Part shown: positions 32,126 through 40,658 of the stretch, in pieces
Layout of the letters: the number at the start of each line of letters is the position of its first letter
How positions within the stretch are numbered: the first letter of the stretch is position 1
Assembly (NCBI RefSeq): GCF_000600975.2
Contig: NZ_KK088652.1
Coordinates: 310,001-374,000, forward strand
Direction: 5' to 3'
DNA: 64,000 nt
From: Limimaricola hongkongensis DSM 17492
GTDB taxonomy: Bacteria; Pseudomonadota; Alphaproteobacteria; Rhodobacterales; Rhodobacteraceae
Position numbers and translations under genes: made by a program
The notes under the pieces: model-generated
Seen by the model: only the letters and a program-made list of their open reading frames with translations
What the model was told of the DNA's origin: nothing
Database searches by the model: none

Positions 32126-33109
32126 TCAACGCGGCTCCGGCGCGGGCGGCATGGTCGGCTCGGGGTATTCGAGCAGCAGCCCGATCCGCCTGTTCTGCGG
32201 GGCTTCGGGGCGATCCTCGAACAGCGGCACGGTGTCGGCCAGACCGCTGACCCGGCTGATGCGTTCGGCTGGAAAACCCGCGTCGATCAAGGCCCTGCGC
32301 GTCGCATTCGCACGATCCGACGACAGTTCCCAGTTGCCATAGCCGTCCTGTTTCGCAAAGGGCAGCGAATCCGTGTGTCCCGAGATCGCCAGCTCCTGCG
32401 GCATGTCGCGGATCGTCTCGCCGACGATCTCGATCAGCGCCTTGGTCTGCGGCACGACGCGGGCCGAGCCGGTGGCGAACATCGGCCGCTCCTCTTCGTC
32501 GAGGATCTGCATCAACAGCCCCTCGGGCGTGCGGTCGAGCCGCAGGTTGTCGCCCATATCCGCCAGCGACGGCATGGCGGCGACCCGCGCGGCGATCTCG
32601 GCCTCGATCGCGTCGAGCGCGGCGTCGCGGCGGTCGATCCGGGCCTGCAGCTGTGCGGCGGCATCGGCCATCTGCCGGGCCGCGATCTCCTCGGCGCTGG
32701 GCGGGGCGGCGTCGGCGGGCAGGTATTCGACCACCACCTCCGGCGGCTTGTCGCGCAACCGGCTGTCGAACACCTCGAGCGGGCTTTCGGCGCCGAAATC
32801 GGGCAGGTCCGGCGCGTCGTTGGGCGGCGCGCCCTCGGAGGCGGCCATGTCGCCGGCCATCTCGACCACCTGCCCGCGCATGATGCCTTCGGAGCCGCCG
32901 CCCTGCAGCGCCGACATCGAGGGCGTGAAATACTCGGCCAGACCCTGAAGCGTTTCCTCCTCGCTCGCCGCGAGGATCCACAGCAGCAGGAAGAACGCCA
33001 TCATCGCCGTCATGAAGTCGGCATAGGCCACCTTCCAGCCGCCGCCGTGATGGTCGTCATGCCCGTCGTCTTCGATCTTCTTGATGATGATGGTCTGACC
33101 GGCGGCCAT
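32126..33109 (-). CDS. motB: flagellar motor stator protein MotB
   Basis: 327 residues. One N-terminal membrane helix (FMTAMMAFFLLLWILAA, about 32-48) is preceded by the proton-carrying aspartate Asp31 (YADFMTAMM). A periplasmic plug/linker region follows, then an OmpA/MotB peptidoglycan-binding domain (ISGHTDSLPF, NWELSSDRANATRRALI, and EDRPEAPQNRRIGLLLEY). The linker (about 50-190) is long and acidic. motA is about 2 kb away on the opposite strand instead of adjacent, as in some Rhodobacterales. Confidence 0.94.
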   Translation of the reverse strand: MAAGQTIIIKKIEDDGHDDHHGGGWKVAYADFMTAMMAFFLLLWILAASEEETLQGLAEYFTPSMSALQGGGSEGIMRGQVVEMAGDMAASEGAPPNDAPDLPDFGAESPLEVFDSRLRDKPPEVVVEYLPADAAPPSAEEIAARQMADAAAQLQARIDRRDAALDAIEAEIAARVAAMPSLADMGDNLRLDRTPEGLLMQILDEEERPMFATGSARVVPQTKALIEIVGETIRDMPQELAISGHTDSLPFAKQDGYGNWELSSDRANATRRALIDAGFPAERISRVSGLADTVPLFEDRPEAPQNRRIGLLLEYPEPTMPPAPEPR

Positions 33110-33222
33110 GCGTGTCTCTCCTGCCAGCGGCGCCCGGCGCGCCGCCCGATGGCGCGGCCCGTCGCCGGGGCCGCGTCGTTGCGATCATGGGGATGAAAAG
33201 GCGGCAGCCGGCGCCGTGCCGG

Positions 33223-33669
33223 TCAGCTTACGGTTTCGTCGCCCTGCCGCGCCGCATCGCGGCTGTAGCGCCCGAACCCAACCTTGCGGGCATAGTTCGC
33301 CTTGCGCTGCGAATAGCTCGGCGCGACCAGCGGCATGTCTTCGGACAGGCCGAAGGCGGCGCGGTATTCGGCCTCGGTCATGCCGTGCTCGGCGCCCAGA
33401 TGCCGTTTGAGCATCTTGAACCCCTTGCCGCAGCACAGGCAGAACACCTTGTCGGGGGTCACCGCGCGCGACACCGGCAGCGCCGGCGTCAGGCCGCCCG
33501 TGACCGGCGCTTCGGGCTGCGCCGCCGCCACGGCGGCGTCCCCGAGTCCCAGCTCCCGGCGCAGCTTGGCGACGAGCGCGACGATGTCATCCGACCCGAC
33601 ATCGGGGCGGGCGGCATAGGAGGCGACGATAGTGCTCAGAAGTTCGCTCTTCGAATTCGGTGTGGTCAT
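33223..33669 (-). CDS. MucR/Ros-family zinc-finger regulator
   Basis: 148 residues. An N-terminal helical oligomerisation part (LLSTIVASYAARPDVGSDDIVALV) precedes a complete Ros-type zinc finger: Cys77, Cys80, His90 and His95 (FCLCCGKGFKMLKRHLGAEH), then MTEAEYRAAFGLSEDMPLVAPSYSQRKA. MucR proteins bind AT-rich, H-NS-like targets and control motility, exopolysaccharide and cell-cycle genes in alphaproteobacteria. It is embedded in the flagellar cluster between motB and a second MucR-like gene, and it has its own promoter-like element at 33773-33803. Confidence 0.9.
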   Translation of the reverse strand: MTTPNSKSELLSTIVASYAARPDVGSDDIVALVAKLRRELGLGDAAVAAAQPEAPVTGGLTPALPVSRAVTPDKVFCLCCGKGFKMLKRHLGAEHGMTEAEYRAAFGLSEDMPLVAPSYSQRKANYARKVGFGRYSRDAARQGDETVS

Positions 33670-33772
33670 GTTCGCCCTTTCGATCAGGGTATGCGCGCAA
33701 CCGGCGCATACCGGCCCCACGGGCCGGGCCGCCACGGAAGGCGGCGGGTCGAATTCTTCGACAGCACTGTTT

Positions 33773-33803
33773 CTATCCTTGCATGCATTCCAAGAACAAT
33801 CAA
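33773..33803 (-). promoter_or_regulatory. shared flagellar-cluster promoter-like element, copy 2
   Basis: On the minus strand TTGATT-N17-AAGGATAG, about 105 bases upstream of the mucR-type gene at 33669. The TTGATT part overlaps the stop codon of the preceding MucR-like gene. Confidence 0.5.
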
Positions 33804-34060
33804 CAACTGCCTGCCCCCCGCGCCAGGCAGAGCGCCCGGGCGCGCCGATAGTTCGGCGCCGTCATCGGATATTCCGGCGGCAGACCCCAGCGGGCGCGGT
33901 ACTCGTCGGGGGTCAGGTGCAGCGTTTCGCGCAGGTGACGGCGCAGCAGCACCAGCTTGCGGCCGGTTTCGAGGCAGATGATGTAGTCGGGGGTGACGCT
34001 GGATTCGATCGGCACCGCCGGAGGTTGTGGCGGGCGACCTGATCCGGCGGCGGCGCTCAT
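33800..34060 (-). CDS. short MucR-like protein with incomplete zinc site
   Basis: 86 residues that align with the C-terminal half of MucR: YIICLETGRKLVLLRRHLRETLHLTPDEYRARWGLPPEYPMTAPNY. Cys29 and His42 are kept, but the second cysteine is replaced by Thr32 and the last histidine is displaced by one residue. Variants without the second cysteine are known in this family, including some that fold without zinc. The N-terminal oligomerisation segment is missing, so it might act as a partner or antagonist of the full-length paralogue. Its start overlaps the stop of the upstream gene (ATGA). Confidence 0.75.
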   Translation of the reverse strand: MSAAAGSGRPPQPPAVPIESSVTPDYIICLETGRKLVLLRRHLRETLHLTPDEYRARWGLPPEYPMTAPNYRRARALCLARGAGSC

Positions 34061-35115
34061 GGCCCCGCCCCCGCGGCATTCGCCAGCGCGGCGAGACCGG
34101 CCCGCGCCGGTTGCAGCGCGCCGGCCGCGTCCTCGGCGACGGCGAACGGGTTCCAGCCGATCATCAGCGAACTTCCGGCAAGAGCCACGCCGGCCACCAG
34201 CAGCGCCGCACGCAGCGGCCGCCCGAGGCTCCAGCCCTCCTCGACCTGCACCATCGGCGCTTCGGGCGGTGTGGTCATGGCCGGCAGCAGCGGCCGCACG
34301 AAGACCCCGCCCGCGGTGATCGAAACCTGCGCGTTGTGGGTCTGGCGGCGGAACCGCGCGGCCCAGGCCTCGGGGAACTGCTCCTGCGGCATGTCGATCA
34401 CCAGCGGCATGCCGGGTTTCCAGCCGGCCAGAGCGCCGCGCGGCAACACGAAGCAGCCGAAATCCTCGCTATGGCCGACATTGCCGACCGTGAGCGGCAG
34501 CTCCGAGCCCTGCGCCGCCTCGGGCTCCAGCGTCAGCCGCACCCGCGCGCCCTGCCCGTGCAGATGCGCCGAAACCAGCGCGCATTCGCGCCGCGCCGGG
34601 TCGTCGGCGGCCTCGAAGCCTTCGGGAAACAGTCGCGGCGCGGGCGGCGGCGCGGCGCGGCGCGGGCCGCGGCGTTCGCTGACCTGCGGCAGGTCGCTTT
34701 CGATCTCGTCGGCAAAGCGGCGCGCATCGCGCCCGATCACCGTTTCGGGGTCGAGCCCCTCCTCGCGGGCAAAGCGGTAGTTGATCGCGTAATCCTGCGC
34801 GCTCTCGCTCAGCCCCTCGGTCGAGGCGGCCAGCGCAAGAAGCTGTTGTTCCTCGGAAAACCGCACGCGGCGCGTGGCATGGCCTTCGACCTGCGGCACA
34901 ACGGCAAGGGTGTCGGCCATCTCGCCAAGGCTCTCGCGCAGCGTGTCGAGCACGCGCCCCGCCTCGTCGCGGTGATGCACCATCAGCTCGCAGCGCCCCG
35001 ACCCGTCGAGCCGCACCATGAGCTGCATGCCGTCGGGCCAGCCGCGCAGCACGCCGCGCAGGCTGTCTTCCTCGAGGAAATAGGCGAGTGTCTCGACGCT
35101 GCTCATTTCAAACAC
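34057..35115 (-). CDS. unassigned single-span membrane protein in the flagellar cluster
   Basis: 352 residues: a mostly soluble N-terminal region with charged and low-complexity parts (RRGPRRAAPPPAPR near 150), a beta-rich stretch at about 175-270 containing RVRLTLEPEAAQGSELPLTVGNVGHSEDFGCFVLP that looks PilZ-like in length but lacks a recognised RxxxR/DxSxxG pair, and one membrane helix near the C-terminus (about 303-321). Divergent from motA, coupled to the MucR-like gene downstream. The start may be 35115 or 35106. Function unknown; motility-linked by position only. Confidence 0.7.
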   Translation of the reverse strand: MFEMSSVETLAYFLEEDSLRGVLRGWPDGMQLMVRLDGSGRCELMVHHRDEAGRVLDTLRESLGEMADTLAVVPQVEGHATRRVRFSEEQQLLALAASTEGLSESAQDYAINYRFAREEGLDPETVIGRDARRFADEIESDLPQVSERRGPRRAAPPPAPRLFPEGFEAADDPARRECALVSAHLHGQGARVRLTLEPEAAQGSELPLTVGNVGHSEDFGCFVLPRGALAGWKPGMPLVIDMPQEQFPEAWAARFRRQTHNAQVSITAGGVFVRPLLPAMTTPPEAPMVQVEEGWSLGRPLRAALLVAGVALAGSSLMIGWNPFAVAEDAAGALQPARAGLAALANAAGAGP

Positions 35116-35135
35116 CCTTGCGGCAAACTTGGGAA

Positions 35136-35166
35136 CTATCCTTGTTTATGCTTGAAATGGTGTCAA
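35136..35166 (-). promoter_or_regulatory. shared flagellar-cluster promoter-like element, copy 3
   Basis: On the minus strand TTGACA-N17-AAGGATAG, ending about 20 bases before the start at 35115. A second AAGGATAA lies just upstream (about 35167-35174). The region is shared with the divergent motA gene. Confidence 0.5.
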
Positions 35167-35236
35167 TTATCCTTATCCGATTTGGGCGGAAAGTCGCGAT
35201 GCTGTGTCGCGGGCGCAAGGTTTTCGGAGGGCTGCG

Positions 35237-36103
35237 ATGACCCTAATCCTCGGACTTGTCATGGTCTTCGGGCTCGTCTTCGGCGGCTTCATGCTGTCGG
35301 GCGGCAACATGGACATCGTGCTCTACGCGCTGCCCTATGAAGGCATGATGATCGGCGGCGCGGCGCTCGGCGCCTTCGTGATCGCCAACTCCATGACCGT
35401 CATCAAGAGCGCCATGAAGGGCATCGGCAAGGTGATGAAGGGGCCGAAATGGAAGGCCTCGGATTACGAGGCGCTGCTGAACCTGATGTTCGAGCTGAGC
35501 CGGCTCTACAAGCAGAAGGGCATCCTCGCGCTCGACGAGCATATCGAAACCCCCAAGGACAGCGCGATCTTCCAGCGCTACCCGACCATCCTTAAGGATC
35601 ACTTCGCCACCGAGCTGATCACCGACAGCTTTCGCATGCTGGCGATGCAGTTCGATGACAAGTACCAGACCGAGGACGTGATCAACCGCAAGATCAAGAA
35701 GCACCACCACGAGGCGCTGGGTGCGGCGGGCGCGATCCAGACCATGGCCGACGGCCTGCCCGCGATCGGCATCGTCGCCGCCGTGCTCGGCGTGATCAAG
35801 ACCATGTCCTCGATCGACCAGCCGCCAGAGGTGCTGGGCAAGATGATCGGCGGCGCGCTGGTCGGCACCTTCCTCGGCGTGTTCCTCGCCTATTGCATGG
35901 TACAGCCGATCTCGGGGCGGCTGAAGCAGATCGAGGACGAGGACGGCGCCTTTTACATGATCATCCGCGACATCTTCGTCGCCATGGTCGCCAACCACCC
36001 GCCGAACATCTGCGTCGAGATCGGCCGCGGCAACATCCCCACCTCCAAACAGCCCGATTTCTACCGCGTCGAGGCCGCGCAGAAGGAGCTTCCGGCGGCA
36101 TGA
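35237..36103 (+). CDS. motA: flagellar motor stator protein MotA
   Basis: 288 residues with four membrane helices: two at the N-terminus (TLILGLVMVFGLVFGGFML and MIGGAALGAFVIANS) and two after the large cytosolic loop (LPAIGIVAAVLGVIKTM and GGALVGTFLGVFLAYCMV). The conserved proline of LPAIGI and the charged cytosolic loop that meets FliG are present. GGAGG at 35226-35230 places the start at 35237. Its stop overlaps the next small gene (ATGA), so motA heads a three-gene run with the small exported protein and the FliJ-like gene. Confidence 0.95.
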   Translation: MTLILGLVMVFGLVFGGFMLSGGNMDIVLYALPYEGMMIGGAALGAFVIANSMTVIKSAMKGIGKVMKGPKWKASDYEALLNLMFELSRLYKQKGILALDEHIETPKDSAIFQRYPTILKDHFATELITDSFRMLAMQFDDKYQTEDVINRKIKKHHHEALGAAGAIQTMADGLPAIGIVAAVLGVIKTMSSIDQPPEVLGKMIGGALVGTFLGVFLAYCMVQPISGRLKQIEDEDGAFYMIIRDIFVAMVANHPPNICVEIGRGNIPTSKQPDFYRVEAAQKELPAA

Positions 36104-36321
36104 TCCGCGCGGCCTTCCTGCTGACGCTTCTGGCCGGGCCTGCCGTCGCTGCGGGGCCGGCCGAACCCGCGAAGGAAGAAGAGCCCGCGCCCGTCCCCGG
36201 CGCCCCGCCTGCCCCCTATGCGCTGCTGCCGCCCGAGCAGGCCAACGCCTTTCCGCCCGAGATCCTCGCGAGGATGCGCGAGGCGCTCAAGGCGCTGGAG
36301 CAGGCCCGCGATGGCCGATAG
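36100..36321 (+). CDS. small exported protein coupled to motA
   Basis: 73 residues: a clear signal peptide (MIRAAFLLTLLAGPAVAAG), an acidic/proline linker (EEEPAPVPGAPPAPYALLPPE) and a short C-terminal helix (PEILARMREALKALEQAR). The ATG overlaps the motA stop, and its 3' end overlaps the next gene by 11 bases. I do not recognise a family. Position and export suggest a periplasmic accessory of the stator or motor. Confidence 0.7.
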   Translation: MIRAAFLLTLLAGPAVAAGPAEPAKEEEPAPVPGAPPAPYALLPPEQANAFPPEILARMREALKALEQARDGR

Positions 36322-36733
36322 GCGCGACCGCGCGCTCGGGCTGATCGAGCGGCTGCACCGGATCGAGGTCGAGGCGCGCGCGGTCGAGCTTGGCGCGCTG
36401 CGCGACCGCATGGCCGATCTGGAGCGCCAGAGCAGCGAGACCGCCGAGGCGCTGGCGCGCGACGGGCGCATCACCAGCATCGAATCCGCGCCCTATGTCG
36501 GCGCCTATATCCGCGATGCCCGCGCCCAGATCGGCGCGCTCGACCGCGCGCGGCAGGAGCTGGAGCCGCAGGCCGAGGCGCTGGAAGAGGCGATGCGCGA
36601 GGGGTTCCGCGAGATGAAGACGGTGGCCACGGTCGCCGCGCGCGCCCGGCTGCGCAAGCTGCGCGACGCGCGGGCGCGCGAGGCCGCGGAGACCGACGAG
36701 ATGGTGCTTTTGCGCTGGGGCCGCGACGGTTGA
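36311..36733 (+). CDS. coiled-coil protein, FliJ-like
   Basis: 140 residues that are almost wholly a charged coiled coil (IERLHRIEVEARAVELGALRDRMADLE, then ALDRARQELEPQAEALEEAMREGFREMKTVATVAARARLRKL). Length, composition and place match FliJ, the coiled-coil stalk of the flagellar export ATPase, but FliJ sequences are weakly conserved, so the call is tentative. The ATG at 36311 overlaps the preceding gene by 11 bases. It ends the flagellar cluster in this window; the fliI and fliH genes are not seen. Confidence 0.6.
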   Translation: MADRRDRALGLIERLHRIEVEARAVELGALRDRMADLERQSSETAEALARDGRITSIESAPYVGAYIRDARAQIGALDRARQELEPQAEALEEAMREGFREMKTVATVAARARLRKLRDARAREAAETDEMVLLRWGRDG

Positions 36734-36822
36734 ACGGAACGGCTCCTGTTGAGCCTGCCGCCGCCGATGTCTATATGCCCCTCGCGCCACCCGCCCGTGG
36801 CCCGACGCGCGAGGGAGCTTTG

Positions 36823-37923
36823 ATGTCGCCGAGAACGCCCTACTACCTGATCGACAAGCAGGCGCTGCTGCCCAATCTCGAAAAGATCGCCCGCCTGCGC
36901 GAGCTTTCGGGGGCCAAGTCGCTGCTGGCGCTGAAATGTTTCGCCTCGTGGTCGGTGTTCGACCTGATGAGCGAGTACATGGACGGCACGACCTCGTCGT
37001 CGCCCTTCGAGGTCAAGCTCGGGCGCAGCCATTTCCCCGGCGAGACCCACGCCTACTCGGTCGCCTGGGACGAGGCGGACATGGCGGAGGTGCTCGAAAA
37101 CTCCGACAAGATCATCTTCAACACGATCGGCCAGCTGGAGCGGTTCGGCGAGGCCGCGAAGGACCACGTGCGCGGGTTGCGCGTGAACCCCGGCATCAGC
37201 TCGTCCTCGTTCGACATCGCCGACCCGGCCCGCCCGTTTTCGCGGCTGGGCGAACATGACCCGGCCCGGATCGAGACCGTCTGCGACCGCGTTACCGGTT
37301 TCATGTTCCACAACAATTGCGAGAACGCGGATTTCGACCGCTTCGACGCGATGCTGGGCCAGATCGAGCAGCGCTTCGGCCATCTGATCGCCCGCATGGA
37401 GTGGATCAGCCTCGGCGGCGGCATCCATTTCACCGGCGAAGGCTACCCGCTGGAAAAGCTGGCCGAGCGGCTGAAACGCTTCTCGGACGAGTACGGCGTG
37501 CAGGTCTATCTCGAACCCGGCGAAGCGGCGATCACCAATTCGACCACGCTGGAGCTGACCGTGCTCGACACGCTCGACAATGGCAAGAACCTCGCCATCG
37601 TCGACAGCTCGATCGAGGCGCACATGCTCGACCTGCTGATCTACCGCGAAAGCGCGAAGGTCGCGCCGAACACCGGCGATCACGAATGGATGGTCTGCGG
37701 CAACAGCTGCCTTGCGGGTGATATCTTTGGCGAATTCCGTTTCGAGCAGCCCCTGAAACCCGGCGACCGCGTGTCGATCCGCGATGCGGCGGGCTACACG
37801 ATGGTCAAGAAGAACTGGTTCAACGGCGTGCGCATGCCCGCCATCGCGGTACGCGATCTCGACGGCACGGTGCGCACGGTGCGCGAATTCGGTTATGGTG
37901 ACTTCGAAGCCGCCCTGTCCTGA
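36823..37923 (+). CDS. nspC: carboxynorspermidine/carboxyspermidine decarboxylase
   Basis: A 366-residue PLP enzyme of the alanine-racemase/ornithine-decarboxylase fold that decarboxylates carboxynorspermidine or carboxyspermidine, the last step of a polyamine route independent of S-adenosylmethionine decarboxylase. The cofactor lysine is Lys38 in SLLALKCFA; SLGGGIHFTGEGY binds the PLP phosphate and VCGNSCLAGD holds the second active-site cysteine. GAGGGAG precedes the ATG at 36823. The dehydrogenase for the preceding step starts 34 bases downstream. Confidence 0.92.
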   Translation: MSPRTPYYLIDKQALLPNLEKIARLRELSGAKSLLALKCFASWSVFDLMSEYMDGTTSSSPFEVKLGRSHFPGETHAYSVAWDEADMAEVLENSDKIIFNTIGQLERFGEAAKDHVRGLRVNPGISSSSFDIADPARPFSRLGEHDPARIETVCDRVTGFMFHNNCENADFDRFDAMLGQIEQRFGHLIARMEWISLGGGIHFTGEGYPLEKLAERLKRFSDEYGVQVYLEPGEAAITNSTTLELTVLDTLDNGKNLAIVDSSIEAHMLDLLIYRESAKVAPNTGDHEWMVCGNSCLAGDIFGEFRFEQPLKPGDRVSIRDAAGYTMVKKNWFNGVRMPAIAVRDLDGTVRTVREFGYGDFEAALS

Positions 37924-37957
37924 GGTGCGGCAACACATGAAAGGAGGCTCGAGGGTC

Positions 37958-39193
37958 TTGAAAAAGAACGTCCTCATCATCGGCGCCGGTGGCGTCGCCC
38001 AGGTCGTGGCGCATAAATGCGCGCAGAACGCCGACCTGCTCGGAGACATCCACATCGCTTCGCGCACGCAGGCGAAATGCGAGGCGATCCTCGCATCGGT
38101 CCGTGACAAGGGGGCCCACAAGACCGACGGCGCCCTGATGGCCCACGAGGTCGACGCGACCGACAGCCGCGCGGTCGCCGCGCTGATCGACAAGACCGGC
38201 GCGCAGATCGTCATCAACGTCGCCTCGGCCTTCGTGAACATGCACGTGCTCGAAGCCTGCATCGAGACCGGCGTGGCCTATATCGACACGGCGATCCACG
38301 AAGAGCCCGACAAGATCTGCGAAACCCCGCCGTGGTACGGCAACTATGAATGGAAGCGCCGCGAGCGCTGCGCCGAAAAGGGCGTCACCGCGATCCTCGG
38401 CGCGGGCTTCGATCCGGGCGTGGTCAACGCCTATGCCCGCTATGCCATCGACGAGTACATGGACGAGGTGAAGTCCATCGACATCGTCGACATCAACGCC
38501 GGCAGCCACGGCAAGTACTTCGCCACGAACTTCGACCCGGAGATCAACTTTCGCGAGTTCACCGGCACGGTCTATGCGTGGCAGAACGGCGAATGGACCT
38601 CGAACGAGATGTTCGAGGTGGGCCATGACTGGGACCTGCCCGTCGTCGGCACCCAGCGCGCCTACATGTCGGGCCATGACGAGGTGCATTCGCTCGCCGC
38701 GAACTACCCGCAGGCCGACGTGCGCTTCTGGATGGGTTTCGGCGAGCATTACATCAACGTCTTCACCGTGCTGAAGAACATCGGGCTTCTCTCCGAGCAG
38801 CCGGTCAAGCTGGCCGAGGGCCAGGAGGTCGTGCCGCTCAAGGTGGTGAAGGCCTGCCTGCCCGACCCGTCGAGCCTGGCGCCCGACTACACCGGCAAGA
38901 CCTGCATCGGTGATCTGGTGAAGGGCACCAAGGGCGGCGAAGAGGTCGAGGTCTTCGTCTACAACGTGGCCGACCACAAGGAGGCCTATGAAGAGGTCGG
39001 GTCGCAGGGCATCTCCTATACCGCGGGCGTGCCGCCCGTCGCCGCGGCGATGCTGATCGCCACCGGCGAGTGGGACGCCAAGGAAATGCGCAATGTCGAG
39101 GAGATGGACCCCAAGCCGTTCCTCAAGGTGCTGAGCGAGATCGGCCTCGGCACATGGGTGCGCAAGGACGGCGTCGAGACCCGCGTCTTCTGA
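37958..39193 (+). CDS. carboxynorspermidine/carboxyspermidine dehydrogenase (saccharopine dehydrogenase family)
   Basis: A 411-residue NADPH-dependent enzyme condensing aspartate semialdehyde with a diamine. The N-terminal Rossmann motif VLIIGAGGVAQVVAHKCA is followed by family phrases NVASAFVNMHVLEACI, AGFDPGVVNAYARYAIDEY and SYTAGVPPVAAAMLI. Start: AAGGAGG at 37941-37947 lies after the in-frame ATG at 37937 but ten bases before a TTG at 37958, so the TTG is the better start. With nspC it forms a complete CASDH/CASDC pair for spermidine-type polyamines. Confidence 0.92.
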   Translation: MKKNVLIIGAGGVAQVVAHKCAQNADLLGDIHIASRTQAKCEAILASVRDKGAHKTDGALMAHEVDATDSRAVAALIDKTGAQIVINVASAFVNMHVLEACIETGVAYIDTAIHEEPDKICETPPWYGNYEWKRRERCAEKGVTAILGAGFDPGVVNAYARYAIDEYMDEVKSIDIVDINAGSHGKYFATNFDPEINFREFTGTVYAWQNGEWTSNEMFEVGHDWDLPVVGTQRAYMSGHDEVHSLAANYPQADVRFWMGFGEHYINVFTVLKNIGLLSEQPVKLAEGQEVVPLKVVKACLPDPSSLAPDYTGKTCIGDLVKGTKGGEEVEVFVYNVADHKEAYEEVGSQGISYTAGVPPVAAAMLIATGEWDAKEMRNVEEMDPKPFLKVLSEIGLGTWVRKDGVETRVF

Positions 39194-39208
39194 TCTGGGG
39201 CGGGCGGC

Positions 39209-40441
39209 CTAGCGCCGCCCGCCCGCCAGCTGCGCCGCCTCCGGCAGGCGGCGCAGCCACAGCATCGCGCCCGCGCCGATCACCGGCCCCGGCACGAGCA
39301 CGAGAAACGCCCAGCGCCAGCCCCCCATCGCCTGCGCCACCCATGGCATGATCTGGATCGCCACGACCGTGAGCGCAAAGCCGATGCCGAGCTGCAGCGT
39401 CACGGAGGTGCCGACCAGCTGCGGCTTGGCCAGCTCGGTCACGGCGGCCGAGAATTGCGCGCTGTCGGCAACCACGGTGATCCCCCAGACAAGCGCCACC
39501 AGCGCGAGCAGCCAGCCCGGCCCGTCGAAGGCAAACCCGATGGCAAGCGCCGAGGCGCCCGACAGGCCCATCATCCACGCCGTCGTCGCACACCGCCCGA
39601 TTCGATCCGACAAGGCCCCGGCGAGCACGCATCCCACGGCGCCTGACGCCACCACGAGAAAGGTGAGCATCGACGCGGAACCCGTTGGAAACGGGATGAT
39701 TTCCGCCTCTGCCGCCGTCGCGAAGGCAAGAAACCACGCCCACATGGCGTAAAGCTCCCACATGTGGCCGAAATAGCCGAGATTGGCGAGCATCACGCCC
39801 CGGTCGCGCAGCACCGCAAGGCTTTGCCGCGGATCGAACGTGGCGCGCCCGAAGCCATGCGGCCCCTCCGTGAGCCCAAGCCCGAACAGCGCCGCCGCCA
39901 GCCCCGTGGCCGCCGTGGTGCCGATCACCACCGCGCGCCAGTCGAGCCCCTCGGTCAGCGCGCGCAGCAGATGCGGCATCGAGGAGCCGAGCGTCAACGC
40001 CCCGATCAGAAAGCCGAGCGCCAGACCCCGCCCGCGGGTGAACCACGTCGCCATCAGCTTGATCGCGGGCGGATAGACCCCGGCCAGCGCCGCGCCGGTG
40101 AGCGCCCGTGCCGCGATCGCCATGCCCGCCCCCGGCTCCAAGAGCAGCACCGCGTTGGCCAGCGCCGCGACCAGCGCCGACACCGCCATGAGACGCGGCA
40201 GCGCCACGATGTCGGGCAGATTGACGAGGCTTGCCATCACCGCCCCCGCGACGAAGCCGAGCTGCACCGCGTTGGTCAGCCAGGCCTGCGCGCTCGCGCC
40301 GAGATCCCAGTCGCGCACCAGATCGGGCAGGATCGCGGTGGCCGAGAACCAGCTCGTCATCGCGCAGACCACGCCCGCGCAGATCAGCGCCAGCGCGCGC
40401 CAGCGGCCCGGCGCGAGGGGACCCGCGGTCGCCGCGGTCAT
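39209..40441 (-). CDS. MFS transporter
   Basis: A 410-residue major facilitator protein with about twelve membrane segments. The conserved loop 2-3 region appears as the short basic stretch after VNLPDIVALPRLM, and GALSDRIGRCA is the loop 8-9 repeat of the MFS signature. Segments such as ALALICAGVVCAMTSWFSA and AIAARALTGAALAGVYPPAIKL are typical of cyanate/nitrate-type or multidrug MFS members; the substrate is unknown. The ATG at 40441 follows GGGGAG; the longer open frame upstream lacks MFS character. It converges on the polyamine gene. Confidence 0.85.
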   Translation of the reverse strand: MTAATAGPLAPGRWRALALICAGVVCAMTSWFSATAILPDLVRDWDLGASAQAWLTNAVQLGFVAGAVMASLVNLPDIVALPRLMAVSALVAALANAVLLLEPGAGMAIAARALTGAALAGVYPPAIKLMATWFTRGRGLALGFLIGALTLGSSMPHLLRALTEGLDWRAVVIGTTAATGLAAALFGLGLTEGPHGFGRATFDPRQSLAVLRDRGVMLANLGYFGHMWELYAMWAWFLAFATAAEAEIIPFPTGSASMLTFLVVASGAVGCVLAGALSDRIGRCATTAWMMGLSGASALAIGFAFDGPGWLLALVALVWGITVVADSAQFSAAVTELAKPQLVGTSVTLQLGIGFALTVVAIQIMPWVAQAMGGWRWAFLVLVPGPVIGAGAMLWLRRLPEAAQLAGGRR

Positions 40442-40658
40442 GCGCTCCCCCGGCGCATAAGGGGATTTCGCGCCATTCGGAACGAAAACACCCCATTCGT
40501 TCCGTCGCCGTGTTGCCTGATCCGATCCGTCATGCCGCCTCCTGCGTCCGGGCCGCGACACTCGCCCGCCATGCCCCCCGTGTCGAGAGGTCGCTGGACC
40601 CCGCCGGGGGGCTTTGGCATTCGGTTGACGCAGACGTGTTCCGACAGAGGAGGCCGGG

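Noticed and set aside
33223..33735. Longer MucR starting at 33735
   Set aside because: The extra 22 residues are Cys/Ala-rich and unlike MucR; the ATG at 33669 gives the usual N-terminus.
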